DNA of 64,000 nucleotides from Phaseolus vulgaris. Lineage: Eukaryota; Streptophyta; Magnoliopsida; Fabales; Fabaceae. The stretch is taken from positions 12,961,285 to 13,025,284 of the forward strand of contig NC_023750.2 in the NCBI RefSeq assembly GCF_000499845.2, written 5' to 3'. A program made the position numbers and the translations under genes. Shown here piece after piece: positions 35,001 to 44,302 of this stretch (positions are counted from its first letter, which is position 1; every line of letters begins with the position of its first letter). The notes under the pieces were generated by a model that saw nothing but the letters and a program-made list of their open reading frames with translations, was not told the origin of the DNA and did no database searches.

Positions 35001-35640
35001 CGCCATCTTGGCGATGAGAAGCCCGGCTACGGTGAAAGAGGTCCAGCAGCTAACAGGTCGGATGGCAGCCCTATCTCGCTTCGTGTCAGCTAGCGGAGAA
35101 AAGGGGCATCCCTATTTTCAATGTCTGCGGCGCAATAATAAGTTTGTTTGGACGAAAGAGTGCGAGGAAGCTTTCGTCAAACTGAAGGAGTATCTGGTGA
35201 GCCCGCCGGTTCTGTGCAAACCGCTGGCGGGAATCCCTCTCAGGTTGTATTTCGCTGTGACTGAGAGGGCGGTGAGTGCGGTGCTCGCCCAGGATCAAGA
35301 TCAGGCTCAGAAGCCTATTTATTTCGTGAGCAAGGTGTTGCAGGGCCCAGAAACGAGATATCAGGCCCTGGAGAAGGCTGCGCTGGCTGTGGTGTTTTCG
35401 GCGAGGAGGTTGCGCCACTACTTCCACAGTTTCACAATACTGGTGATGACTGACCTGCCCATCCAGAAGGTCTTGAAGAAACCCGACGTTGCGGGAAGGA
35501 TGGTGAAGTGGGCGGTAGAGTTGTCAGAGTTTGATATTAAGTACGAGCCCCGAGGCCCGATCAAGGGGCAAATCTTTGCAGATTTCGTGGTTGAGCTCTC
35601 ATCAGAGGCGACGCGGGTTGAAGGAGACGATTTCCGTTAG
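32035..35640 (+). CDS. Element C gag, protease, RT and RNase H (ends at an in-frame stop)
   Basis: Start at 32035 (MRSNRSSPVAL), chosen by alignment with the MR(S/N)TRQ starts of A and B; the frame is open to 31996. Domains: N-terminal helical region, gag core (MEWFVSLPNDHITNFQQF, APPRVSYDLFDIRQYHGES), knuckle-like WCEFHQCFGHTLDSC near 33145, protease with VDQGSSADVMF near 33556, RT from AFAWSASDMPGIDPDF with YVDD at 34807-34818, connection, and RNase H (YFAVTERAVSAVLAQ, RYQALEKAALAVVFSARR). It ends at TAG 35638-35640, where A and B have Trp (TGG), so this is a nonsense mutation rather than a natural gene end. The frame continues to 37464 past a second stop. Confidence 0.93.
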   Translation: MRSNRSSPVALVAAEGDTAMTMAQMAEMMRSLQATVEASRVEQARIHEDLVASRARNEELSKVTEELRRALQEQQGRSSAEEVAPSTPPRVFPMPFVQAITNTPIPTSVVPVKAVFTGVEDPEAHMTTFHTQMMLSGGSDAVYCKMFVSTLQGTAMEWFVSLPNDHITNFQQFSKIFVEQYIVNKAPPRVSYDLFDIRQYHGESLRDYLNRFGAQMVRSPAKDEEMLVYAFKKGVQPGPFCEALIRAHPATFAEVRRLAVAHIADESEVAEKRGSVAPARPHTQTRIQPQRVLETAAAARKDQRTRHPYDRRNNGRSQARQQPARREYNRPPKHKFVMGLADLIAIPNISARLKAPEKVGDKVLGSKPDAWCEFHQCFGHTLDSCLSLGYQLDDLVKSGFLNDYLLDRRTGGASSSQPAGGEAQQHEMPIHGEIHTIAGGFSGGGCTASQRKKYARSVMAVDMFEDHSPEVDITFTKQDLRDVVPHDNDPIVISLVTAGRRVHRVLVDQGSSADVMFWPTFTQLELPLDQLRPYGGCLYGFAGDQVEVRGYIELRTTFTDEAGSRTEKIKYLIVNAPSAYNILLGRPTLNRIGAIPSTRHMKVKLPSMEGVVITIKSDQKEAKRCYENSLKNKRSVSYVTTTPPPGVKPRPPVTEEAAGRDVEMVDAELEERNAGLEEEEARNRPEEAREQGIARAVIARESRPKLVEQWLEKEIGGKIFKLGRSLEVDLQDQIAKVIERHLDAFAWSASDMPGIDPDFLCHHLAMDTLVRPVRQRRRKFNEERRQAIRDETQKLLAAGHIREVQYPEWLANVVLVKKSNGKWRMCVDFTDLNKACPKDSYPLPSIDALVDSAAGCKLLSFLDAFSGYNQIKMHPMDEEKTAFMTERSCYCYKVMPFGLKNAGATYQRLMDRVLAPMLGRNVQAYVDDMVVTSQEKSKHVADLEELFTTIAKFKLKLNPEKCIFGVEAGKFLGFLLTERGIEANPDKCAAILAMRSPATVKEVQQLTGRMAALSRFVSASGEKGHPYFQCLRRNNKFVWTKECEEAFVKLKEYLVSPPVLCKPLAGIPLRLYFAVTERAVSAVLAQDQDQAQKPIYFVSKVLQGPETRYQALEKAALAVVFSARRLRHYFHSFTILVMTDLPIQKVLKKPDVAGRMVKWAVELSEFDIKYEPRGPIKGQIFADFVVELSSEATRVEGDDFR

Positions 35641-37464
35641 GTACTTTCGGTGGATGGATCGTCGAACCAGCAGGGCAGCGGTGCTGGAGTCATATTGGAA
35701 GGACCCAACGGCGTGCTGATTTAACAATCTTTGAGGTTTGCCTTCAAAGCCAGCAACAACCAAGCAGAGTATGAGGCCCTGATCGCCGGGATTTTGTTGG
35801 CCAAAGAGATGGGAGCTAGGGTGCTGATGGCTAAGAGTGACTCGCTGCTAGTCACAGGGCAAGTAACTGGCGAGTTCCAGGCTAAAGATCCACAAATGGC
35901 GGCTTACTTGGCGTATGTGCAGGAATTGAAGAGTTCCTTTGCCTCTTTTGAAGTAGTACACGTGCCCCGAGAGCATAATGCCCGAGCTGACTTGCTTGCC
36001 AAGCTCGCCAGCTCAGGCAAGGGGGGTAGGCAGAGGACGGTGATTCAAGAAACTCTAAAGACGCCAAGGGCATTTGTAGCAGATCACCTGGTCCTTCACA
36101 TAAGCAGGTCGACGGAGAGAGCAGCGAGAAGCCATAAGTCCTTGACGCAAGAAACTCTGAGATCGCCGAGAGTTAGAGCATGTCGAGGAGAGAAGGTGGA
36201 CGTGATGCAGGTCTGCGCCGCCCATGAGCCAGACACTTGGATAACGCAATACAAACGGTGCCTGGCAGATGGCCTCCTCCCGTTGGATCCGACGGAAGCT
36301 AGGAAGGTAAAGAAAAATTCCAACAAGTATACGTTGATTGATGGCGATCTGTACAGGTTTGGGTTCACTCACCCGCTCCTGGAATGTATACACGGCGAGA
36401 AGTGCACGAGAATCATGGCGGAGCTCCACGAAGGTATATGCGGAAGCCACGTCGGGGGTCGAGCTCTGGCCGCGAGGACTCTCCGTGCAGGCTACTACTG
36501 GCCATCCATGAGAGAAGATTGCAAGAAATATGCCCAATGTTGTAAACAATGCCAGCAGCATGCCGATTGGCATAAGGCACCTCCCGAGGAGTTGAAGTCG
36601 ATCTATAGCCCTTGGCCGTTTCATACTTGGGGAATCGACATCCTGGGACCTTTCCCGCTGGCGATCAGGCAAATGAAGTACTTGGTGGTGGCGATTGAGT
36701 ATTTCACCAAGTGGATTGAAGCAGAACCAGTGGCCCAGATCACCGCACACAAGATTGAAGGTTTTGTATGGAAGAACATCGTGTGCCGGTTTGGAGTGCC
36801 TAAACGCCTGGTGTCAGATAATGGGAAGCAGTTTGCAAGCCACCTGTTGAGGAAGCTTTGCGAAGGGGTGGGAATTCAACAAGTGTTTGCATCCGTCGAG
36901 CACCCTCAGACAAATGGCCAGGTGGAGTCAGCTAATCGGGTGTTGTTGAGAGGTTTGAAGAGAAGGCTTGAGAAAGCCAAGGGAAGTTGGGCTGAGGAGG
37001 TGCCCCGTATAGTCTGGGCGTACCACACCACCGAGCAGTCGGGAACCCACGAGACCCCGTTCAGCTTGGTCTATGGGTGTGATGCCATGATTCCAGTGGA
37101 GATCCAGGAGAGCTCGCCGAGATTCCAGAACTTCGTAGAGGAAGACTCGAATGAAGAGAGAAGGCTAAACCTGGATCTGCTGGATGAGGTCAGGGAAGAG
37201 GCGAGGTTGAAGGCTGAGGCCGTGAAGAGAAGGGTTGAACGAAGATACAACTCAAAGGTGATGCGAAGGCAGTTTAGAGAGGGCGACTTGGTGATGAGGA
37301 AGGCCCACCAATACGAGATGGAGAATAAATTGTCACCCAAGTGGACTGGACCGTTCAGAATAACCGAGGCGCTCGGAAACGGGGCCTACCGCTTAGAGAC
37401 GCTGGAAGGAGGGGCGATCCCTCGCACCTGGAACGCCACACACCTGAAGTTGTACTATAGTTAA
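35641..37464 (+). CDS. Element C second RNase H and integrase (downstream of in-frame stops)
   Basis: Same frame as the upstream part. 35641 onward encodes VLSVDGSSNQQGSGAGVILE, then TAA at 35722-35724 where B and A have Glu, then SLRFAFKASNNQAEYEALIA and VPREHNARADLLAKL: the extra RNase H of the Tat lineage. Integrase follows: zinc domain (HEGICGSHVGG ... CCKQCQQH), core GIDILGPFPL, VSDNGKQFAS, HPQTNGQVESAN with the D, D, E residues in place, then GDLVMRKAHQYEMENKLSPK and LGNGAYRLETLEGGAIP. It ends LKLYYS plus TAA. There is no chromodomain. The integrase itself is intact, but it could only be made by readthrough. Confidence 0.92.
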
Positions 37465-37710
37465 GAGCTTTGTAAGTAAAGACAAACACAAATGTTATAT
37501 TACAATGTCTCTGTTAAAACAGTTTCAAGGGGGCACTCTTTTTTCCCTAAGGAGGGTTTTTAATGAGGCCACCCAATAAAGAAGAATTTTTGAAGTATAA
37601 GGCGTTTTCAGATTGCATGTTTGCTTTTTTCCAAGAGTTTTTGAAGAAAGACCTTGTCGCTTGTACGTGATTTGAGGCGAGAAAAGATATATCGCATGCT
37701 TTCTAAAAAA

Positions 37711-38200
37711 GTTTTAAGTCCTCATCGTTTTTCGGCGATTGGAGGCACCAGTTAAGTTTTAAGTCCTCATCGTTTTTCGGCGATTGGAGGCACCAGTTAA
37801 GTTTTAGGTCCTCATCGTTTTTCGGCGATTGGAGGCACCAGTTAAGTTTTAAAGTCCTCATCGTCTTTCGGCGATCGGAGGCACCAGATGAAAGACCTCA
37901 ATGCCCTCGCGCGTCCTGAGGCAAGTTAAAGACCTCCTCGCCGTCGAGCGAGTGCAGGCGAGAAAAAGAAAAGGTCCTCAGTGCATCCAGGGGGGAGGAG
38001 ATGTACACCCTGGGCAAGTTGAGGCACCAAATAAAGTCCTTCTCGCCATCAAGCGAGTTAAGGCCAGTTAAAGACCTCCTCGCCGTCGAGCGAGTGCAGG
38101 CGAGAAAAGAAAAGGTCCTCAGTGCATCCAGGGGGGAGGAGATGTACACCCTGGGCAAGTTGAGGCACCAGATAAAGACCTTCTCGCCGTTGAGCGAGTT
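37711..38200 (+). repeat. Element C minisatellites between pol and the antisense gene
   Basis: Four near-identical 45-bp units (ttaagtcctcatcgtttttc...gcaccag) start at 37711, 37756, 37801 and 37846. A second, longer unit of about 135 bp (agacctcctcgccgtcgagcg ... ctgggcaagttgaggcacca) occurs twice between about 37925 and 38190. Overlapping frames here are repeat artefacts. 38200-38871 holds further degenerate ctcgc/cgagc motifs and no gene. Confidence 0.92.
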
Positions 38201-38871
38201 CAGGCGAGTTAAAAGACCTTCTCGCTTACATGCGAGCTTAGGCAAGATAAAATCCTTCTCGTCTCGAACGAGTTCAGGTATGGCGCAGAGGGTGGAAGAA
38301 GTATGGAAGGTGGCTAAGGTAGGTTCGAAGAGAACGCCTAGTCAGCCGGTCTTTGTTCTGAAGTCCAGGAGGGTAAAGAGAGATCCCTAAAGGCATCTCT
38401 GCCCCATGCAAAGAAATGATTGCCTAAGCATGAGGCTAGGAAGAGCTAATGGTACCAAGAGTTCTTGGCGATCGGGAAAAGTTCAAACAGCGGCGAGAAG
38501 GTTGAAAGACTTGTTTGATAAAGCAGGTCGAGTGGGACGTTGTTTGAGCCAATAATTGAGTTACTGTTCGTTGCTTGAAAGGTATTCTCGTGATAAGGTT
38601 AGTTGCCTTAAGAGTACAAGTTGGTTAAAGTGATTATTACTTGAGTTTGAAGTGGTTCGGAGCAGTTAAGTCAAAAGGTCGTGTTTGCAAAATCGTTAAG
38701 TTATATCCGACAAAGTTAAACATGCAAAGAAGGTTAAAGCACTTAAAGAAGTCAAGAGAGTGAATACCCAAACTTTGTCATTGAGATAAGTATTTGTTAA
38801 AAGCACACATACAAGAGTTTTTACAGAATAATACAAGGGAAATCATAAAGTAGCAGATGAGGTGGAGTTGA

Positions 38872-41500
38872 TTAGTCTTCAGCAGGAACGACCTTTCCAT
38901 CTACTACTTCGTTGTTCAGCGACACCAGGCTGAGGTCCAAATCGGGGAATAGGCAAGCGAATTGTTCCCGCGCAGCTTCGAATCCAGCAGCCAGAATCTG
39001 AGCAGAATTTAGCTTGAGTGCTTCGATTTGCCCCTGAAGTTCCTCAATCCGCTTCTTGAGGTCTTCGGTTTGCTCTTTCAGCTCTTTGTTCTGCTGTTCC
39101 AGCTCTTCAACCTGTTTTTTAAGTTGTTCGTTGGTCTCTCGAGCCTGGAGAAGGTCTTCAGTAACCTTCTTGGATTCCGATTGTGCTTGGGCCAACTCAG
39201 CAGCCAGTTTTCCTTTCTCTTTGTTGGCCTCGACGAGATCAGCCATGGCGTCGTCCCTCGCCTTTTCTACTTGCCCAAGTAGTTTCTCCCGGTCAATCGA
39301 CCTTTGCTCCAGTTTTTGCACCTTAGCGGCGTCAGCTTGCATGCGAGCCTCCAGGTCGACCGCCTTGGCACGAAGGGGCACAATTTTGCTTTCTAGCTCG
39401 ACCTTCTCTTGGGCAAGATCATGAACTTTGCGGCGAAGGTCAGTAGCCTCCTTGCGCGCCAGCCTGAGCTCGGTACTCATTGCATCCTCCACTCGGGAGT
39501 GTTCGATTTCTGCGAGCGTCAGGTTGAAGGATAACTTCTCCACCTCAATCTTCATAGTGCTGTTTTCGGTTTTGAGGTTGAAGAGGTCATCTTGGAGCCT
39601 CCTGGTTGAGCCTTCCACGGCCCTGGTTATAATTGATGGGATATCCTCTGCTATGGTTTTGAGGTTGGCAGTCAGAGGTTCCCACATCCTCGTGACCTCA
39701 AGGGGAAGGTTTGCCGCTTGGAGAGGCGCCAAGGGGGCTTGTAGTGGGTTCTCGTCGCCACCTTCCTTAGCAGGTTCTTCAGTGTTTGCTTCCTGGCGTG
39801 GCGACGCAATCGGGGATTCGGTAATCAGAATCGGAGAGGTATGAGCAACCTCATCCCCGATTGGAACGTTTTCTGCAGCTGAAGTGTTTGAAGGGGGGCC
39901 CCCTCCGGCTGACACGTATGGCGTAGAGGCGCTTGGGGGGTCCTCCAGGAAATTTGGCTCTTGGGCCTCAGCTGCAGGTGGCGCAGTGGCCAGTGGAACC
40001 GCTTGGACTGGTGATGAAGGAGCTTGTTGTGTTGGCGATGAGGGAGGAGGAGCAGGCGTTGATGGTGGTGTTGAGGTCGGAAGAGGGGGTGGGGCAGGTG
40101 GTGAAGATGGTGCCACCCTTTTCCTCTTCGTAACGAGGCCATCCTCGGTGACCTCGTCGTCCTCTTCTTCCTCCTCTTGGACGACTTGGGGGGCTTTCCT
40201 TCTGGGTCTCTTAAGGACCAATTTTTTGCGTTGAGCGGGCTCCTTGGGTGGTGATCGCCCTTGGACAATGGCGGCCTCCACCACCGAGTTGGGCACCGTT
40301 TGGGAACCGGTTGCCAACCCGTGGTTTCGGGCGAGCGATTTGAGTTCAGCGAGCATGTTCCTGGGCAACATGTTGTCTGCATGGGACAGAGATGTGTGGG
40401 TTAACTCAAGGAAAACAGATAAGTGCATAGTGTAATAAACAGCAAAGCAGATAATATGTGCAGGAAAAGTAAAGCCAAAGTCTTGCGCATAACGCACAAG
40501 ACGCCCAGAAACAGCTAAACAGAAGCAGTATTAAAGCAATAGTTCAAATGACCTAACCTATTTGAAATTCTAGCTGATCTTCGTAGAATTCAAAGCTGAT
40601 CAGGGAGGTGGTGAGGAAAGTTATATTGGCATCCGCCACCTTCTTCCAGAAGAGACAAAGGTCTCTGTCCAATGCTCCCATGCTATCAGGACTTCTGGGC
40701 CTCCTGAAGCAGCTCTTGGACTCCTTTTTCCCCTTGTCCACCCAGTACAAGGGGAAGCCATCAAGAAGGGAGGTGTCCTTGTCTTTTGCACGTACTTGAA
40801 CGAATTTCCCCTTCCAGTCTTTGTACGATTGCTGGAAGATGGTAAAAATGGATCTCCCAGCAATCGCATTCAAGCTGACCCACAGGCGGTCTCCTGGGTG
40901 CTTGGCTTCGAAAAGGAACAAAAACACGTCCACCGACGCGGGCAACCCCAGGTGGGCGCACGTTACTTGGAAGGCTCGAACAAACGCCCAGCTGTTGGGA
41001 TGAAGCTGGGCGGCTGCAATGTTGAGCTCGGTGAGAAGTTCCCTCTCGAATCGGGTAAGAGGGAACCTGAGCCTGACCTTCTTGAACAGAGTCGTATAGA
41101 CAAAGCAGAAGGGCCCGTCGGCGCTTACTTTGTCATCAGCACACACGGGCAGGTCGGCGGGGCAAGGCAGCACCATCATCTTTTCGTCGTGCTCCTTGTG
41201 AAACGATTGGTAGATCTCGTCCCCCTTAGTCAGCCGCAAGACTGCTCCCGCGGTGTTCACAGAGGACGTTTCTTTCAGGAGGGTTGAGTTAGCCCAGGGG
41301 TATAAAGTTTCGAAGTCTGGCGGAGGAACGGGGGCTCCTCCAGCGTTAGATGGAGTCGTCTGGGCCAGGGCAGATTGGGAAGACACAGGCCTCTCAGCCT
41401 GCGAAGAGGAAGCGCCACGAACTTGTGTTGAGTCGTGTGCTTGTGAAGGAAGGTTTCGTGCTGATGGAGGGGGGTTCGGGGTAATCTTGGTGCGAGTCAT
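38872..41500 (-). CDS. Intact antisense gene of element C, two exons (putative gypsy-type transposon protein)
   Basis: Exon 1 is 41500-40558 and exon 2 is 40376-38872. Donor ATAG|GTTAGG (40557) and acceptor TGCAG|AC (40377) bound a 181-nt phase-1 intron; joined they give 816 codons including the stop. Exon 1: MTRTKITPNPPPSAR, a Ser/Gln-rich stretch, then a globular block with ETLYPWANSTLL, AAAQLHPNSWAFVRAFQVTC, VDVFLFLFEAKHPGDRLWVS and FPLYWVDKG, resembling the Pfam 'putative gypsy type transposon' family (PF04195, from memory). Exon 2: basic KRPRRKAP and KRKR (possible nuclear signals), a run of acidic residues, a Pro-rich linker, and a coiled coil of about 190 residues (VEELEQQNKELKEQTEDLKK). 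Function unknown. It is transcribed away from the 3' LTR, opposite to gag-pol. Confidence 0.82.
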
Positions 41501-41508
41501 GATGGCAG

Positions 41509-41739
41509 CTGCAAAGGAAGAAGAAAGGAAAAATGATCAGGGGGTTACAAAGGCTGACTCGATCATAGAAGGAAGGTGAAAGACGAACGAATGTGGGTTC
41601 GTTGCGACGATCGACAAAGCCCTAAGTTACGCAGAAGGAGAAATGGAAAAACAATCCACAGCGTATGCACCAAGCAGTTACAGGATGATGCGAATCGGTG
41701 AAAATGCAAGGAAACCAGCAGATGAAGGAAAGTAATTAC
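41509..41739 (-). other. Predicted leader intron of the element C antisense gene
   Basis: On the minus strand AAAG|GTAATTAC (donor, 41739) and a pyrimidine-rich tract ending TTTGCAG|CTGCC (acceptor, 41509) bound 231 nt just upstream of the ATG at 41500. A has a similarly placed pair (15405-15206) and so does B (61679-61467); D (18811) and X (56264) show the donor. 41740-42079 would hold the first exon and promoter; a gggtttaagggttt stretch at about 41868-41882 has a counterpart in A at about 15525-15540. Confidence 0.6.
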
Positions 41740-42079
41740 CTTTCGATGATCAGGAAGACGATGGAGGAAAATGGTGATCTCGAGCGTTGAAGAGCGTTGA
41801 GAGTTTTCGCAGAAGGAAGTTAAAGCGTTTGCAAGCACGAAGAAAGTGATGGAACAGTGAAGCGAAATGGGTTTAAGGGTTTTTTGAAATGGGTTTAGGA
41901 AGCGCAAACGGCAAGTGAAGAGAGCCGTTGATGAAGCCACGTGTCAAGCGATGAGTGAGGGGTTTGGTGGGGCGTCAGAGCAGCAGAAGGTACAACCGCT
42001 AGGAATTCCGCGTCTAGGCCACGTAGATCGGTGTTAACGAAGGCTCTTTCAGTCTTTTCGCTAGACAAGTCTTCGCTTA

Positions 42080-42094
42080 AGACTGGGGGGCTTG
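42080..42094 (+). promoter_or_regulatory. Polypurine tract of element C
   Basis: agactggggggcttg immediately precedes the 3' LTR; A (15722-15737) has the same motif. It primes plus-strand synthesis. Confidence 0.75.
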
Positions 42095-42888
42095 TGTACC
42101 GCCCTGGTGGTCGGGTGTGATGACGTGGCATCCTGCTACAGTGTAGGCGTGTTGACAAGGCGCCAGGTTGGCAGAAGGGAAGGAAGTCGGGGGGCACGTG
42201 TAGTCGCCAGTTGTTAAGCTGGCGTGTTCCGACTTCCAGCTTACCAGAATAGGCGATCGCCAGGTTGAAGATGAAGTCGCCCGATGTAGATTCAGGCGAC
42301 CTAGTTATTGGAGATCGCCAGAGAAAGCACATCGCCGAAGATGAAAGAGAAGCAGATTATGAAGGCGGCCGGCGAGACCACAGGGAAGGTGTATGAAGGC
42401 CCCTAACTCGCTAGTTCCAGTAGAGATCGCACTCCTAAGTTAGCTATGCACTGGGCAGTACCATGCATAAGTAACTTAGCCAAAATGAGAGTAGAAGCAG
42501 CGCCAAGTCAGGGAGCCTCCAGATGATGGCACGTGTACAGTTGGATGCGAGCCACGTGTCCAAGTCTGTAACTGCCAGGAGAGAGAAAGCCACCAGGTAT
42601 ATAAGAGTTCTTAACAAACTTTCTGAGGTACGCACGTTCATTATTTACACTTTACGCTTGCGAGTTAGAGCTGACTGTGAGCGAGGATTTGCACGGTTCT
42701 AGTTCTCTTAGTTTTTGGTGATACCGTCACTGACTTGAGCGTTGGAGTGTGATCGGCCGCAGCGGCGCCGTGCTGTTTCTTTGCAGGTTCTTGAGATAGA
42801 TCCCGAAGAGGAACGGAGGTGAGAAGCGGTGCGCACGTCGATCCTTTGACGAGGCAGTTTCCAGCGTTCCGGTCAACAGGCAGGATCA
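42095..42888 (+). repeat. 3' LTR of element C (794 bp)
   Basis: TGTACCGCCCTGG to GGCAGGATCA, the same length as the 5' copy. About three scattered differences plus a four-base cluster were seen by eye. Confidence 0.97.
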
Positions 42889-42893
42889 GAAAG

Positions 42894-43372
42894 TATGTAA
42901 AGGAACTTGTATAGAATGAGAATACAAGCATGAACTCAAATCTAAAAATGAAAATGCACAAAGGATCAAGCAATAAACTCAAAAACAGAAAGTAAACCAA
43001 AGCAAGAAACAATCAAAGCAATAAAAGTACTACTACAAGTAATGACAATTATGGAATAACATGACTAAGACAAAACTTGTCAAGATTACAAAATTAAAAG
43101 ACATATCACAAGATATAACAACAAGTGAAAGGAAGCTTAAGGTCAGCTCTAGGAAGGAGAGTGCCATTCCAAAAGAGCAGCCATACTCATATGAACAACG
43201 AGTGCCATAATCCTTTTCACAAACACTTGGTGTAACAAAAGAAAAACAACAAGAAAACTCAAAATAAATCCTAAAACAGAATGGTAAACAACTTGAATTT
43301 AAGAGCTCTTGAAAGTAAAGTGCAATACAACTCAAATTTAAGCAACAACAAGCCTAGACTCTAGATACCACA
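42894..43372 (-). other. CRM2 untranslated leader, LTR-proximal part, with PBS
   Basis: Continues the leader from 30821 after the element C insertion; it matches CRM1 590-1087 and CRM3 48608-49080. The PBS reads TGGTATCTAGAGTC on the minus strand at 43357-43370. There is no coding sequence. Confidence 0.8.
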
Positions 43373-44297
43373 TGGTGTGAATGCAACAACAAGAATACAT
43401 GATTCTTTGACATTCTTAGGAGCAACTTGAGTTGGTCATCAATGACACTTTACTTAGAATTGGATCAATGTTCTAATTCAAGAACTCACCAAGACTTTGC
43501 ACCAACCAAAGCTCATATGGAAGTCCATATATTGTCAAATGGAATCAAACAACAAGAATGAAGAACAAGAAAGGATAAAACGAACAGAAAAGTAAGATTA
43601 CACTACTGCACCGAACAAAACAAATGGAAACCAAGCTGGAAACAGAAATTCAAACGGTAGAAATGAAGGTAAACACTAGAAATTAAGAACTACCGAATGA
43701 AAAATGAAGAAAAGGAAGAAGAAGCACTTATAGAATGGAACTTGCTGAAATTGAGACTTGGAAGAACAATTCACGCCACTTTGAGCCTTGATCCAAGATA
43801 AGTGAAGGAGTGCCGCCACTTGAAGCTCACCATTGCTCACAAGATAAGGCAAAGGAAGAAGAAGACTCAAGACTCATAATTTCTCTCTAAATTTGAGTAT
43901 AGTCTCTCTACTTCAAAATTCCAATCTGAAAAATACAAAGGGAAGCACCTTATTTATAGCCTATGAGGTGCTGAAATGCAAAGCCAAATGAGCCTCAAAT
44001 GCTACTCAAATTTGGCGCCAACTAGACAATGAAGGAAGTGTGACTTTTCTTCCTAGTTTGGCACCTCCTAACTCCTATCTACACTCCCCCCTAACCTCCC
44101 TTACTACTTACACCTATATATTACATCCGCACCCCTATTCTATAAAAGAAATAAGAAGAGCCATCTTATTATACTCTTGTCCCAAAGCTCTTGCCATGCT
44201 CCTAGTGATTCGTTGGGCTTGGGCCCCTTGTTGGGCTTGGACCCCTTGTTGGGCTTGGGCTTCATGGGCTTGAGCATCCTCTACTTGGTTTCCATCA
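43373..44297 (-). repeat. 5' LTR of CRM2 (925 bp)
   Basis: Minus strand TGATGGAAACC (44297) to TTCACACCA (43373). Two copies of the 18-bp unit instead of three. Unlike the 3' LTR, the frame corresponding to the pol tail stays open here through AQQG-type repeats to RITRSMARALG. Confidence 0.93.
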
Positions 44298-44302
44298 GCA
44301 AG

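Larger units (their letters stand above)
30827..42888 (+). mobile_element. Element C: young Tat retrotransposon (12,062 bp) with intact antisense gene; TSD gaaag
   Basis: Two 794-bp LTRs with about seven differences, exact target duplications gaaag (30822-30826 and 42889-42893), PBS, gag-pol with dual RNase H, a minisatellite, a two-exon gene on the opposite strand and a polypurine tract. It sits in the leader of CRM2. Gag-pol has two in-frame stops, so the copy is near-complete but not autonomous as sequenced. Confidence 0.96.
24600..44297 (-). mobile_element. CRM2: CRM-like chromovirus nested in B, itself split by element C; TSD gcaag
   Basis: Minus-strand element with LTRs at 43373-44297 (5') and 24600-25543 (3'). 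Exact target duplications gcaag lie at 24595-24599 and 44298-44302, and element B pol resumes across them. The leader is interrupted by element C at 30827-42888. The internal part has one gag-pol gene with CRM-like integrase and no separate envelope. LTRs differ by about 14 substitutions, one 18-bp repeat copy and one base. Confidence 0.92.

Noticed and set aside
37898..38390. Overlapping plus and minus frames with repeated peptides (for example VYISSPLDALRTFSF)
   Set aside because: They fall exactly in the tandem repeats of element C; the peptide repeats simply mirror the DNA units.
39028..40234. Several plus-strand frames opposite the antisense gene exon 2
   Set aside because: Low-complexity Leu/Ser-rich and Gly-rich translations are the complement of the coiled coil and Pro-rich linker; no domain.
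24600..44297. Endogenous pararetrovirus
   Set aside because: LTRs with target duplications, PBS/PPT and an integrase are present, and no movement or coat protein regions were seen; the elements are Ty3/Gypsy retrotransposons.
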